Assembly (NCBI GenBank): GCA_000750105.3
Contig: JPHH03000021.1
Span: forward strand, 186,001 to 250,000
Source of the DNA: Tolypocladium sp. Sup5 PDA-1
Taxonomy: Eukaryota > Ascomycota > Sordariomycetes > Hypocreales > Ophiocordycipitaceae
DNA length: 64,000 nucleotides
Direction of reading: 5' to 3'
Shown here in pieces: positions 44,434-55,447 of this stretch (position 1 is its first letter; every line of letters begins with the position of its first letter). Made by a program: the position numbers and the translations under genes. Under the pieces are notes generated by a model. That model was not told where the DNA came from. It worked only from the letters and a program-made list of their open reading frames with translations, and ran no database searches.

Positions 44434-45874
44434 ATGGCGTCCGCAAACGCTTTGCGGAGCCTGATGAGGCCGTCGATCCCCGTCGCGCCGCGAATTCAGC
44501 CCATCATGCTCGCCATGGCCGCCTTCTCAACCAGCTCCGCGCTCGCCGCCGCCCCTCCCCCGACCATCAAGAGCAGGAGAGACCTGCCGAAGAAGACCAA
44601 GAAGACGTACAAGAAGAAGTCCAACATTGTGCCCGTCAAGAAGCCCAACGCGGGCGAGCGCAAGGCCTTCCGGAAGCGCATCCAGCTCAGCAACAACAGC
44701 GCCCTGCCGGTGCCGGGGCTCGGCGAGCTGACGCCCGAGACCATGGCGAGTGGCGAGAGCAAGGGCAAGATCTTTGCCATCCCGGACCAGGTCGTCGACC
44801 AGCTGAGGGCGCTGGAGGCTTTCAAGACGACACAGACGTGGAGCTTGTTCCGGCGGCCGCATTTCTTGGTGCGGGAGGAGACGGTAGATCTGATGAGCAG
44901 GCTGGAGGGCTCGAAGGATAAGGGGGAGGCGCTCAAGTGCGTTCTGACGGGCAGCCGACTGTCCGGTAAGAGCTTGGTCATGCTGCAAGCCATGTCCCAT
45001 GCTCTGTTAAACGGCTGGGTTGTCATCCACATACCCGAGGGTAAGCCAGACTTCCGCCACTCTCCAGTCTTGGGTATCGCTCACAAGGATTCTAGGCCAG
45101 GATCTCACCAACGGAAACACCGAGTACTCCCCGATCGCAGACACCGAGCCCATGCAGTTCGCCCAGCCCGTGTACTGCCTGAAGCTCATTCAGAACATCT
45201 ACAAGGCCAACAAGGCCGTCCTAGAGAAGCTGCAACTCCAGAAGGACTGGTCCAAGATCACCAACCTGAAGCAGGGCGCCACGCTCGCTGACCTGGCGCT
45301 CAGCGCCAAGGAGAGCGAGTACGCGTGGCCGACGCTCAATGCGCTGTGGACGGAGCTGATCCAGCCAGGCCGGCCACCTGTTCTGTTCGGCCTCGATGGC
45401 CTCGCGCACATCAACAAGATCAGCGAGTACCGGGACCCGTCGTTCAAGGAAGTGCACGCGCACGACCTCACCCTCGTCGGCATGTTCGTCGACGCGCTGT
45501 CCGGCAGGACGAAGCTCCCCAACGGCGGCGCCGTCATCGCCGCCACCTCGGCCAACAACTCGCACCGCCACCCCTCCCAGGAGCTTGTCCTCTCGCAGCT
45601 GGAGGCGGGGCAGGCCGGCACGGAGATCCCCGCGCCCGACCCGTACGAGCGCAAGTACGACGAGCGGGTGTACGACGCGCTCAAGAACAGCTACGTGCTG
45701 CGACTCGAGGGCGTGTCCAAGGACGAGGGCCGCGCCCTGATGGAGTACTGGGGCGCGAGCGGGTTGGTCAGGAGCGAGCTCAACATGCGGACCGTGTCGG
45801 AGAAGTGGGCGCTGGGGGGGCACGGCATCGTCGGCGAGATGGAGAGGGTGTCGCTGATGACGATGCGGATGTAA
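44434..45874 (+). CDS. RSM23: Mitochondrial small-subunit ribosomal protein mS29 (DAP3/Rsm23)
   Basis: GTP-binding component of the mitochondrial small ribosomal subunit. Exons 44434-45040 and 45096-45874 (55-nt intron) give 461 aa. The N-terminus is Arg/Ser/Ala-rich with no acidic residues for about 40 residues, a mitochondrial targeting signal. A basic segment follows (KKTKKTYKKKSN). The DAP3 fold includes the P-loop GSRLSGKS (about 172-179). The motifs GWVVIHIPEGQDLTNGNTEY (completed across the intron), PPVLFGLDGLAHI and LPNGGAVIAATSAN are typical of fungal Rsm23. Confidence 0.93.
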
Positions 45875-46089
45875 ATCTAGCTGTAGAATTGTACTATTAC
45901 CACATGTTGCAGATACGGAATGAGATGTACCGTTCTGGCGTGTGCTGGACGTCTCATGCCAGGTGTCAGCCACGGTGCCACTTTTCCAGGTACCTTGGTC
46001 AAAAGGTATTAATTAACCTTCCTTTTTTTTTTATCATTCCCTTGTCAAACATTTCGACCCGTCTCTTTCAATAGCCGTGGGTTAAAAAA

Positions 46090-46881
46090 ATGCAACCTGC
46101 TACTACCAGCCCAATCGGTCCCAGCATACAAAAATGGGATAATGATCTAACCCTCATCCACGAATTCATTAGCGAGGAGGAAGAAGCGACAATGATTGCG
46201 GCTTTCCAGAGCGCATGCCCCGAATCAAGGACACCGGCGATAGGCTCCAGGAAGCGTCTCAGTCAGCACTTTGGCTACCATTTCGACTACACCACGTTTG
46301 GAGCTTCCGAAACAACCTTTACACCTCTGCCAAAGTACATCGAGGATCTATTACCGCGTTTGCCGCTCCAGGATCAAATCCCAGATCAGTTCACCATGCA
46401 GTATTATCCACCTGGAGCGGGGATTCCGCCGCACGTCGACACACACTCCTTGTTCGGCGAGGCACTCTACAGTCTTTCGCTCGGGAGTTCCGTGCCCATG
46501 CAGCTCCGGAAGTGCAATGCGAGAGATGCATGGCGAATGAGGCTCCCAAAGAGGTCTCTGATATCGGACTCTGAAACTTCGGAAACATCGACGCCAAAAA
46601 CTGAACCCACCTCTGCGCAGCCGCCGGGGATGCAGGATGCGGACGAGACCCTGGAGCTGTTTCTCCCGCCTCGGTCGCTTTTAATCATGATGGGTCCGTC
46701 GAGGTATGGATACGCGCACGGCATCAGAGGACGCAAGACGGATCAGGTTGGTGGCCATACGGTCGCCAGGGCAGGGAGGTACTCTATTACCATGCGTACC
46801 ATCAAGAGAGGGGCCGAGATCGGCTGCGATTGCGACTATCCTGGAGTTTGCGATGCCAGGATAGCGGAAGAAGCGGCGTAG
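46090..46881 (+). CDS. ALKBH8-like 2-oxoglutarate/Fe(II) dioxygenase
   Basis: AlkB-family oxygenase, possibly acting on tRNA or another nucleic acid or protein substrate. Single exon, 263 aa. The iron ligands are visible as HVD (PPHVDTHS, His115 and Asp117) and the distal His in YGYAHGIRGR (His210). The 2-oxoglutarate Arg is likely in GRYSITMRTIK. The fold start matches ALKBH8 (FISEEEEATMI, HFGYHFDY, FTMQYYPPGAGIPPH). Unlike animal ALKBH8 it lacks an RNA-recognition motif and a methyltransferase domain. A Ser/Thr/Pro-rich insert of about 30 residues lies between the ligand motifs. A conserved Cys-rich end (EIGCDCDYPGVCD) is noted. Confidence 0.9.
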   Translation: MQPATTSPIGPSIQKWDNDLTLIHEFISEEEEATMIAAFQSACPESRTPAIGSRKRLSQHFGYHFDYTTFGASETTFTPLPKYIEDLLPRLPLQDQIPDQFTMQYYPPGAGIPPHVDTHSLFGEALYSLSLGSSVPMQLRKCNARDAWRMRLPKRSLISDSETSETSTPKTEPTSAQPPGMQDADETLELFLPPRSLLIMMGPSRYGYAHGIRGRKTDQVGGHTVARAGRYSITMRTIKRGAEIGCDCDYPGVCDARIAEEAA

Positions 46882-47179
46882 GCATATATGCCGCAAACCA
46901 TCAAGACAACGGAATGTGGACGTCCAAGGGCACAAAGGCAAGGCTTAAAGGGACCCTTTTCACGGAGTTGGACATCATCATTTACCATGCAACGCTGAGG
47001 CGTCTAGCTAACATCACACGGGCGATCAAGAAGCAGCACAGTGAACACATTTGATCCATTCTTCTCTCATGACACCAAATCTAGCGACACATCCCTTGCC
47101 ATCCACGCCCTTAAACCCAGAACGCCAAACCAGCTCCAAAACCCAGATGCAGCGCACCCCCACAGTGGAGAGCGGCGCC

Positions 47180-49843
47180 TTACTCGTCCATGTCATCCTC
47201 CCGATCCTCGTTGCCAGCAGTGACAAACACCAACCTCGTGCCGCCGCCGGCAGTTTGCCAGACCTGTGAGGGAGAGTTAGCGGTCTGCTGGGGATACGGA
47301 GGTGGTTCTGAGGGCCGCGGCAACTCACATCGAGAGTGGTGTACTCTTCTAGGGCGCTCATCCACTGGTCCTCGGTGTAGCCCTTGGCGATGACGCGCTC
47401 CTTGACCTTGCGCATGTTGAGCTCCACGCCCAGGTCGTCATCCTCGTCGGCGTCGTCGGCACGGCAGGCGCCCTGGTCGGCCAGCGCCTTGACCAGGTTG
47501 TAGATCCTGCTGCTGGCGTTGAGGCCACGGCGGCCAGTGCCAATCTCAGAGTTGAGGCTCTCCTTGCTGGCCTCGACCAGCCGCAGCGCCTCGTCGACGT
47601 CGTCCTGCGAGACCTGGTTGCTGAAGCGGAGGCGGGCGAGGGCCTGGGCGAGGCGGACGACGCCCAGGAGGGTTCGCGGGGTGGTGTGCGTGAACTGCTT
47701 GCCATTTTTCTCGGCGCGCTTCTGCTGGTCGCGCATGCGGACGTACGTCTTGATCATGTAGTCGGAGACGGACTCGGGCACAATCGGCCGGTAGGTCCGG
47801 GCCTGTGCGACGTAGGAGCGCACCTCGTGGGGCGTGAATACCACATTGTCGGTGCCGATGTCGGGATGGCGACTGTGCATGTGGACAAAGGCGACGTGCT
47901 TGGCGAGCTGCTCGTCACCCTCGCGCGAGGGGGTATCGAGGAGCAGGAAGAGGATATCGAACCGAGACAGGAGAGCAGCCGGGAGGTTGATGTTCTCGAC
48001 GGGGGATATGCGAGGGTTGTACCGTCCGTAGACGGGGTTGGCGGCGGCCAGGATGGAGGTGCGGGCGTTGAGCGTAGTGGAGATGCCGGCCTTGGAGATG
48101 GAGATGGTCTGCTGCTCCATGACCTCGTGAATGGCGGTTCGGTCGTTTTCATCCATCTTGTCGAACTCATCGATGCAGCAGATGCCGTTGTCAGCCAGGA
48201 CCAGAGCACCGCCCTCGAGAACCATCTCGTCGGTGACGGGATCGCGCATGACTGCGGCAGTCAGGCCGACACCACTGCTTCCGCGGCCCGATGTGTAGAC
48301 GCCTCGAGGGGCAACCTTTGAGATGTACTTGAGCAGCTGAGACTTGGCCACACCGGGGTCGCCCATCAAGCAGACGTTGAGATCGCCACGAATCTTCATT
48401 CCGTCGCCCATTTCTTTCGTGACACCGCCGATGAGCAGAAGCAGAAGAGCCTTCTTGACGTCGAGATGGCCGAAAATCTCGGGAGCAATCGACTTGGCGA
48501 GAAGTTCGTAGACCTGTCCAGTCTGCCTGTACTTGTCGATCCGTCGGACCAGCCGAGAGTCAATGATCATCTCGCTGTAAGCCTTCTTGTGCTGCTGGAC
48601 GTGGTGTGCCTCGAGGAAGGTGTCGGTCAAGAGACCGGCCTTCATGGCCTTGAACCCCGTGTAGGGAGTAGGCAGGAAGATTCCGGAGATGTCAACCACA
48701 TCGCCGGGGTTGATCTTGCGGACCAGGCTGCCGTAGCAAGAAACCGTGAGTGATCGGGGGATTTGCCCAATGGGGACCTGCTCGGCCATCTCTTGGACCT
48801 TGACCTCCTGAAAAGGCAGGAACTTGGACGCCCTCGTTGAGGGATTCAGCTGGCCTTTGGACTGGTTGCTCTTGCAATCCTCCGACGGGCACATTGTCAA
48901 GGGGCCGTACTCTCTGTCGGCGACGGGCTGGAAGATTTCGCAACCGCAGCGATCGCAAGTATAAGCACTGACTTGCACAATGGGCTTGACGTCGGAAACA
49001 CGGGTTGCAATGGCGCGAACTGTGATGAGATTGCCCAGATGGTCGCCACGGACTTGTCGAACGGCGAGCGCCTTGAAAGGCTCATCCGTGGTGCCCGAGC
49101 GAGGCTTGAAGACGAGGGTATAACGGCGGATCAGCTCAGCAGGGAACTTGTCCTCCTCGACTGTGGGGTCTCGCTCTGCGGCCTCTTGAAGCTCTCGGTT
49201 TCGCGCTTGCCGACGCGCCATGAGGACGTCGAGGACGTCGTCCTTGAAGCTAGACAGGCCTCGGGTCAGCTCCGGCCAGCCGGACATAGCCAGGTGCTCT
49301 GGCTCTTACCTGACGTCTGTGCTAGGTTGTGGCAGGACATTGTCCACAGCTCTGGACATGATTTCGACGTAGTGCTTGGTGTTCATCTCAATGGAGTCTG
49401 TGAGCCTCAGGCTCCCCTCGCCTTGATCTTCCCACTTGGTTAATGTTAGCTGGTTTCCGGCGATTAGTGACGACGCAACCCACCGTGGACAGATCATCCA
49501 GATCGATCGTTATCTCGTCGACGGCGCGATCCGCCAGCTTTTGCAAGGTCTCCTTGTACTTGTGCTGTGGCTCCCGCCGGCGCTCCTTCTCCTGCCGGCG
49601 GCGATTGCCCGCGGTCTCTTCGTCGTCCATGAAGTCGTACTCGTCGCTGAGGTCGTCTTCGTCAATCGTGATGTCGCCCATAGCGGTCGCGATTGTGTGC
49701 TCGGGCGACGTCTTGAAGGCCGTCAGGAATTCTTCGAACGCCTCTGTGACCAGTTAGACAAGGCTTGTAGAGATTAGACACAGGAGGAGCTGACTTTGCT
49801 GCTCGTCATAGCTGACGGGAGCCTTGAACTCGCGGAGCGCCAT
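47180..49843 (-). CDS. MCM7: DNA replication licensing factor MCM7
   Basis: Subunit of the hexameric MCM2-7 replicative helicase. Five exons, 49795-49843, 49484-49743, 49310-49434, 47329-49249 and 47180-47263 (introns 49-65 nt), give 812 aa, the usual MCM7 length. The N-terminus [23 protein letters not shown] is MCM7-specific once the first intron is removed. A zinc-binding motif CDRCGC...CPSEDC lies near residue 240. The AAA+ core has Walker [12 protein letters not shown] (about 440), Walker [10 protein letters not shown] and the arginine finger LSRFDI. The C-terminal winged helix ends with [22 protein letters not shown] across the last intron. Confidence 0.96.
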
Positions 49844-50386
49844 CTTGAACGGTCGTGGACGGAGATGCCAGGTGCTGAAGGCGCATGCGACTCGTGAGGT
49901 GAGGTGTAAAAGAGGGTTGCCAGGACTGAATTCGCCAATGCGCAGTCGCGATGAGAGATGCAGTCCTTGATGCACAAATCGGTGGGCTGGGGGGATGCGC
50001 AGGGATATCGGACAGGGCTGCGGCGGCTAAGGTAAGGCACGGTGGGATCACGAATGTCGCAGACGCGCCTTTTCGCGTCGCGCGTCAGCACCGCCACGAG
50101 CCCGTTAAGTGCTTTGCGCCACTGTGGCGCTGCATCTCCCGATTCCCCAGGGCAGGAGCTGCTTCCGGAGCTTTGGGGAAGGAGGGGCGGGATCCCCACA
50201 GAGCCGTCGGCACGTGTGACTTACCTCGGCTGGGGTCGGCGACCTGCAGGTTGCGACATCCGACGTCGTCACTCGCTGCTCCAACATCGCATCGCGTCTC
50301 TTGATTCTTCAGTCGCATTCTCTTGGGGCTCGCCAATTCGAACAGTGCCTGCCAGAGAAACAGGTCACGGTGCCTTGTCGTCCGCA
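49844..50386. promoter_or_regulatory. Divergent promoter, MCM7 / PEX1
   Basis: These 543 bases separate two divergent start codons. A GC-box cluster at 50062-50086 (gacgcgcc, ttttcgcg, cgcgtc) resembles MBF/E2F-type sites that drive G1/S transcription of MCM genes. It lies about 220 bp upstream of the MCM7 ATG. Confidence 0.5.
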
Positions 50387-53300
50387 ATGGCTCCCAGAAA
50401 GAATGCGCAGTCCACCTCTGCCGAGCTGTCGCTCGTCCACCTCCAGAACTGCCTGGTGAACCTGCCCTCGTCGCTCGTCTCGTTGCTCGTCAACGTCAAT
50501 ACGGTAAGCCATTGCCACGTCCTCGCGCTGTTGTAAGCCTGCTTTACTAATGCAATGCGCTCCACAGCCTGTCCAGAATGTCGTCGTCGAGCTCAGCTTT
50601 CGCGCGCCTCCGGCTGCCGGACAGTCGAGCGCAAGCACCCCGCCGCGGTCCATCTTCGTCGGGTGGACAGGCATGCCGAGCAAGAGGAGGGCCGCGCCGC
50701 TCGTTGGTCGCGACGGGCTCACGGGCTCGAGGGCCTCGTCGCGCGACCAAGAGATCCAGGTGGTCGAGATTGATGCCGCCCTGGCCAGCACGCTCGAGCT
50801 CTCTGACGGCCAGAAAGTCACAGCCACCATACACGTCGATCCACCAATGGCGCACACAATCAACATCGAGCCCTTGACCCCAGAGGACTGGGAAATTATC
50901 GAGCTCCATGCGACGTTCCTCGAACTGAACCTCCAGTCACAAGTCCGAGCCCTTCCGAATCCCGGTTACATGCTCAACGGCAACACGCCCGTGGCTCCTC
51001 ACCCATTGACACTGCATCTGTCCTTGACATCAACCGCAAGCGTCAAGGTCGTGTCGCTGGACCCTGCGCCGCCGGCGGATGCCCCGTTTGTGAAGCTCTC
51101 CCCCAACGCTGAGGTCATTGTTGCACCGAAGACGAGGGCCAAGAGCTCTCAAAGCACCGGCGACCACCGCAGCGTCGCAAGCACGTCAAAGTCTAGGCGC
51201 AGCGGCACCAGCACCGTCCGGAGACGGAATACCAGAGAAGAGCCAAGGCCAACCATGTTCCTTCGAGCTATAGACAGGGCCGCGTGTAATGACTGGTTCG
51301 ACGACGGCCCGTTGTGTACGGACCTGAGCGTGTGGGTCGACCGGGATCTCCTATTTTCAAACACGTTCAGAGGCATCAACTACGTGGTAGTAGACGTCAT
51401 CAAGCCCGCTGGACTTCAAAAACCGCAACCCGAAGACGGAACCGCCCCTGCCGCCACCATGGCCTCGTCCAAGATCGTGGCGAACCTGAGACCCTGGGAC
51501 GACCCGCCCAATGGCCAGACTGCAGCTCTGTCATCTCCTCTCTGCGCCGCGCTCGGGTGTACAGGCATTGTCGGTGGCGTTGTCAAGATCCAAGCAGCCC
51601 CGCAACAACTACAGCGTGGCAACGTACAGCAGATCAAAGTCTTTCCCTTTGCTGCCGGGTCAAAAACCAGCGAAGGCTTGAGGTTTGGCAGCGAGACCAA
51701 AGCCGAGAAAGAAGAGTCTGCCAAGCGATTCAGGCGCATGTATACCGAGTCAAAGGGCGCCCCGGGCCTGCTTCAGGGGCCTATTACCGATGGCATCGTT
51801 GTCGGACTGTACGACGGGCTCGAAGCTCCTCAAGGATGGGAAGGTGGCGTGGTGAAGTTTGAGTATAGCTCCGAATTTGCGTCGCAGGAGAAGAGCAAAG
51901 ACGCAACTCTCTGGATGACGAGCTTGGACCCCAAGATTCAGATCGACTTCCAACAACCACAGCCCCGACCGCCTTGGATGCTCGATTCCGATCTAGTAGA
52001 GCTGCAACCATCCACCGATTCCTTGTTGGTAGGAATCGACGCTCTGTTAGCAAACCTGCAGTCGCAGCTGGCGCACATGTCGTCCGTGCTGCTGACGGGT
52101 ACCATGGGATCGGGAAAGACGTCAGTGGCAAAGTACATGGCGGATAAGTTGCGTCGAGAAACCCTGTTTTACACCGTCTACTTCCCCTGCCGCAAGTTGG
52201 TCAACGATGAGACGAGAATCTCCACGATCAAAGAGACGCTGAATCGCATTTTCATGTCGGCAAGCTGGGGGGCAAGACTTGGCGGCAAGGCACTCGTTGT
52301 TCTCGACGACCTCGATCGGCTGTGTCCGGTAGAGACGGAGCTTCAGGTTGGAAACGACAACGGCCGAAGTCGACAGGTTAGCGAAACTATCCGGTCCGTT
52401 GTGAGGCAGTACTGCACGAGAGACAGCGGCATCGTCGTGCTAGCCACCGCCGAGGGCAAGGATTCGATGAACAACGTTGTCGTAAGCGGCCATGTGGTTC
52501 GAGAGATTATCGAATTAAAGGCTCCCGACAAGGAAGCGAGAAGGAGAGTCATGGAGTCCATTGCGAGGCAAGACGCGGTGGACGAGGAGGACCACCACGG
52601 GCATGCGAGCGACATCAGCCGGCCGCCGACGTCTGACGGCAGCGCAATCGCGGAGGACAGCGACGCCTGGATGCATGGCTCAGATCAACAACAGTCCAAG
52701 GCCAAGGCCGGCGGCTTCCTCCTCGACTCGGATCTTGACTTTCTCGACATTGCAGGCTTAACAGATGGCTACATGCCGGGAGATCTGACGGTCTTCGTGT
52801 CGCGAGCGAGGAACGAGGCCGTCATCCGCTCCATCAGCGACTCGCCGTCGGATTCCAACGCCGGCGCCATCCGCCTCTGCCGGGCTGATTTCGACAAGGC
52901 CCTGAAGGGGTTCACTCCTGCGTCTCTGCGCAATGTCCCGCTGCAGAGCTCAACGACAACGTTCAAGTCCATCGGCGGCCTGCAAGAAACGCGCAAGGTC
53001 CTCCTCGAAACGCTCGAGTATCCCACCAAGTACGCCCCTATTTTCGCCCAATGCCCGCTTCGCCTGCGATCGGGTCTTTTGCTATACGGCTACCCCGGCT
53101 GCGGCAAGACTTTGCTCGCCAGTGCCGTGGCGGGCGAGTGCGGCCTCAACTTCATCAGCGTCAAGGGCCCCGAGATTCTGAACAAGTACATTGGCGCGTC
53201 GGAGAAGAGCGTCAGAGACTTGTTTGATCGAGCGCAGGCTGCGAAGCCTTGCGTCCTGTTCTTCGACGAGTTCGACTCCATCGCGCCCAAGAGAGGCCAT

Positions 53301-54107
53301 GACTCCACGGGCGTTACGGACCGGGTGGTAAATCAGCTGTTGACCCAGATGGACGGCGCCGAGGGGCTCTCGGGAGTGTACGTCCTGGCAGCGACATCGC
53401 GTCCAGATCTCATTGACCCTGCGCTGCTGCGTCCCGGTCGCCTGGACAAGAGTCTGCTCTGTGACATGCCAGCGCTGGAGGACCGGCTCGACATTCTAAA
53501 GTCTCTATTCCAGAAAGTCAGACTATCGAGGGAGCTTGCCGAGTCCGACGATGCGATGACGGAGATTGCGCATCGAACGGAGGGCTTTTCCGGAGCAGAC
53601 CTCCAGGCGCTCGTGTCCAATGCCCAGCTCGAGGCCATCCACGACGTTCTCGACGTCAATGCCCCGACGTCTACGTCCCGCAACGGGGCCGGCCACGACT
53701 CTGGCGCACGAAACTCCACACCGAGTTTCGTCCAGTTCCGCTACGGCGCCGGTCCCTCGGCCGCCAACAACGTCGTTCCGCAGAGCAAGTCCGCCGCGCT
53801 CGTCGAGAACGCGGCCATCATGTCCAAGCTGGAGCAGATCAAGCTCGCCCGCAGGAAGGAGAAGCAGGCGCGCAAGGGCCCCGGTGCCGCGACAGACGCC
53901 GAAGCCAAGGAGCCGACGGAGGACAGGGAGGTGGTTATCGAGGTGTCGCATCTGGTCAAGGCGCTCGGGAGCACGAGGGCGAGTGTCAGCGCGGATGAGA
54001 AGGCTAGGCTGCAGAGGATATATCGGGAGTTTGTCGTGGGCAGGAGTGGGCAGATGAAGGATGGGCAGGGGAGCATGGAGATTGGCGGGAGGAGTAGCTT
54101 GATGTAG
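50387..54107 (+). CDS. PEX1: Peroxisome biogenesis AAA ATPase peroxin-1
   Basis: With Pex6 it forms the hexameric motor that extracts the ubiquitinated import receptor Pex5 from the peroxisome membrane. Exon 1 is 50387-50503 and exon 2 is 50568-54107 (64-nt intron); 1218 aa. The N-terminal double-psi barrel substrate domain (NCLVNLPSSLVSLL to the LTPEDWEIIE segment) is intact. AAA domain D1 has Walker A TGTMGSGKTS (about 549) but, as usual in Pex1, a weaker motif set. D2 has GYPGCGKTLLAS (about 879), Walker B VLFFDEFDSIAPKRG and the SRH segment RPDLIDPALLRPGRLD. Start chosen at MAPRKNAQS, the first in-frame ATG before the barrel. Confidence 0.96.
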
Positions 54108-54221
54108 ACGTGCCAAGGTATACATGTAAGACAGGTGGCAGATGTTTGGCAACATGACGGCTGACAGCCTTCTATTTCTATCGTCTATAAAGGGGAGGGG
54201 GGGTTCCAGAAGGCCCGAGTA

Positions 54222-55265
54222 TCACGAGTTCTTCGGCATCACCTCCTGCGCCAGCGCCAGTATCCTCTCGTGGATATCCCTGTGGGCAGCCAACAGCCCC
54301 CGGTTGTTGCTCAGATACCGCCCAGCGCCAAAGTCGACGGCCTTGCCATCCAGGTCCGTCACCCTGCCGCCGACCTCGGCGTAGATGAGCTGCGCGCCCG
54401 CGTGGTCCCACACGCACGACTTGCCGCCCGGCACGCGCACGAGGAGGTCGCCGCCGCCGACGACGAGCGCCGCGTACCGCACGTGCGAGGACCAGACGTC
54501 GGTGCCGGGGAACGGGGCGCCGAGCCGCGCGGCGAGCTGCTGCACGGCGGCGCGGCTGGAGGGCGCGTTGAGGGCGCAGTCGACGATGTGTGCGTCTGCG
54601 AGGCGCGCGGGGGCTTGGAGCCGCGGGAGGGAGCGCGGGATGAGCGGGCTGGAGGGGGCGGGCAGGGAGACGATGCTTGCGCCGCGGCCGGCGACGGCGG
54701 AGAGCATGATGCCCAGGCCGTGGGTGTCGACGCTGGACTCGCGGATGTGGCCGGCGTCGTCGAGCTTCAGGTTCGGGTACGCCACCACGCCGACGACCTC
54801 CTTGCCGTCCTCGACGAGCGCCAGCGAGACGGCGTACTGCTCGCCGCGCAGAAACGTCGCCGTCCCGTCAACCGGGTCCATGACCCAGAAGCGGCCCCTC
54901 GGGCCCCCCGTCCCCCGCCCGCCCAGGTCGATCAAGTCGAGCATCTCCTCCACCGACGCCGCCTGCCCATCGCCGCCGTCCGCCTGCGCCGCGGCGAACA
55001 GCTCGTACACGCGCTCCCTGAGGCCCGCGTCGCGCCGCAGCACGTCGGCGTCCTCCTCGCCGACAAAGGCGGCGCCGTCGTGGGGCAGCGCGGCGCGCAG
55101 GACGCTGGTGATGAGGGCCTGCGCGGCGAAGTCGGCGACGGTGACGGGCGAGGCGTCGTGCTTGGAGACTTCGGTGACGGTGGAGAGGACGCGCTTGGTG
55201 AGCTTGGCGGCGCGGTGGACGGCGGCCTCGGCGATGTGCCGCTCGCGCTCCCAGGGCTGGGACAT
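54222..55265 (-). CDS. 3'(2'),5'-bisphosphate nucleotidase-like phosphatase (MET22/HAL2 family)
   Basis: Mg-dependent, lithium-sensitive phosphatase family. The typical reaction converts 3'-phosphoadenosine 5'-phosphate to AMP, relieving inhibition in sulfate assimilation and RNA turnover. Intronless, 347 aa. Metal motifs: GEEDADVL, WVMDPVDGTATFLRG and CVWDHAGAQLI. The first motif usually reads DPIDGTKGFLRG in HAL2 proteins; here Ala-Thr replaces Lys-Gly. Coding sequence is markedly more GC-rich than the flanking genes, with many Ala and Arg codons. It may be a paralogue with a different substrate rather than the main MET22. Start at MSQPWERERHIAEAAV, the canonical N-terminal helix. Confidence 0.87.
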   Translation of the reverse strand: MSQPWERERHIAEAAVHRAAKLTKRVLSTVTEVSKHDASPVTVADFAAQALITSVLRAALPHDGAAFVGEEDADVLRRDAGLRERVYELFAAAQADGGDGQAASVEEMLDLIDLGGRGTGGPRGRFWVMDPVDGTATFLRGEQYAVSLALVEDGKEVVGVVAYPNLKLDDAGHIRESSVDTHGLGIMLSAVAGRGASIVSLPAPSSPLIPRSLPRLQAPARLADAHIVDCALNAPSSRAAVQQLAARLGAPFPGTDVWSSHVRYAALVVGGGDLLVRVPGGKSCVWDHAGAQLIYAEVGGRVTDLDGKAVDFGAGRYLSNNRGLLAAHRDIHERILALAQEVMPKNS

Positions 55266-55280
55266 GGTGGCGAAGATGGT

Positions 55281-55312
55281 AGTGAGTGAGTGAGTGAGTG
55301 AGTGAGTGAGTG
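55281..55312. repeat. AGTG x8 microsatellite
   Basis: Eight perfect tetranucleotide units start 16 bases upstream of the start codon of the minus-strand HAL2-like gene, so the repeat is probably in its leader. Confidence 0.95.
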
Positions 55313-55447
55313 GTGTGGTGAGAGACGTGAAGCTGGGTCGGGAGTTGAGGTTGTAGTCAGGCGGGGCTCCACTATTTGTCTTGATGAGATCCGCAACCGA
55401 TACACATGCAGCACCAGGAGGATTAAAACGAGGAATATTAATTCGCT

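Noticed and set aside
17463..50034. Recurring TAAGGTA heptamer at intergenic sites (17463, 18103, 18125, 27755, 35611, 35703, 40230, 50028)
   Set aside because: The count for a 7-mer in 64 kb is not far above chance, and two of the sites belong to local tandem repeats.
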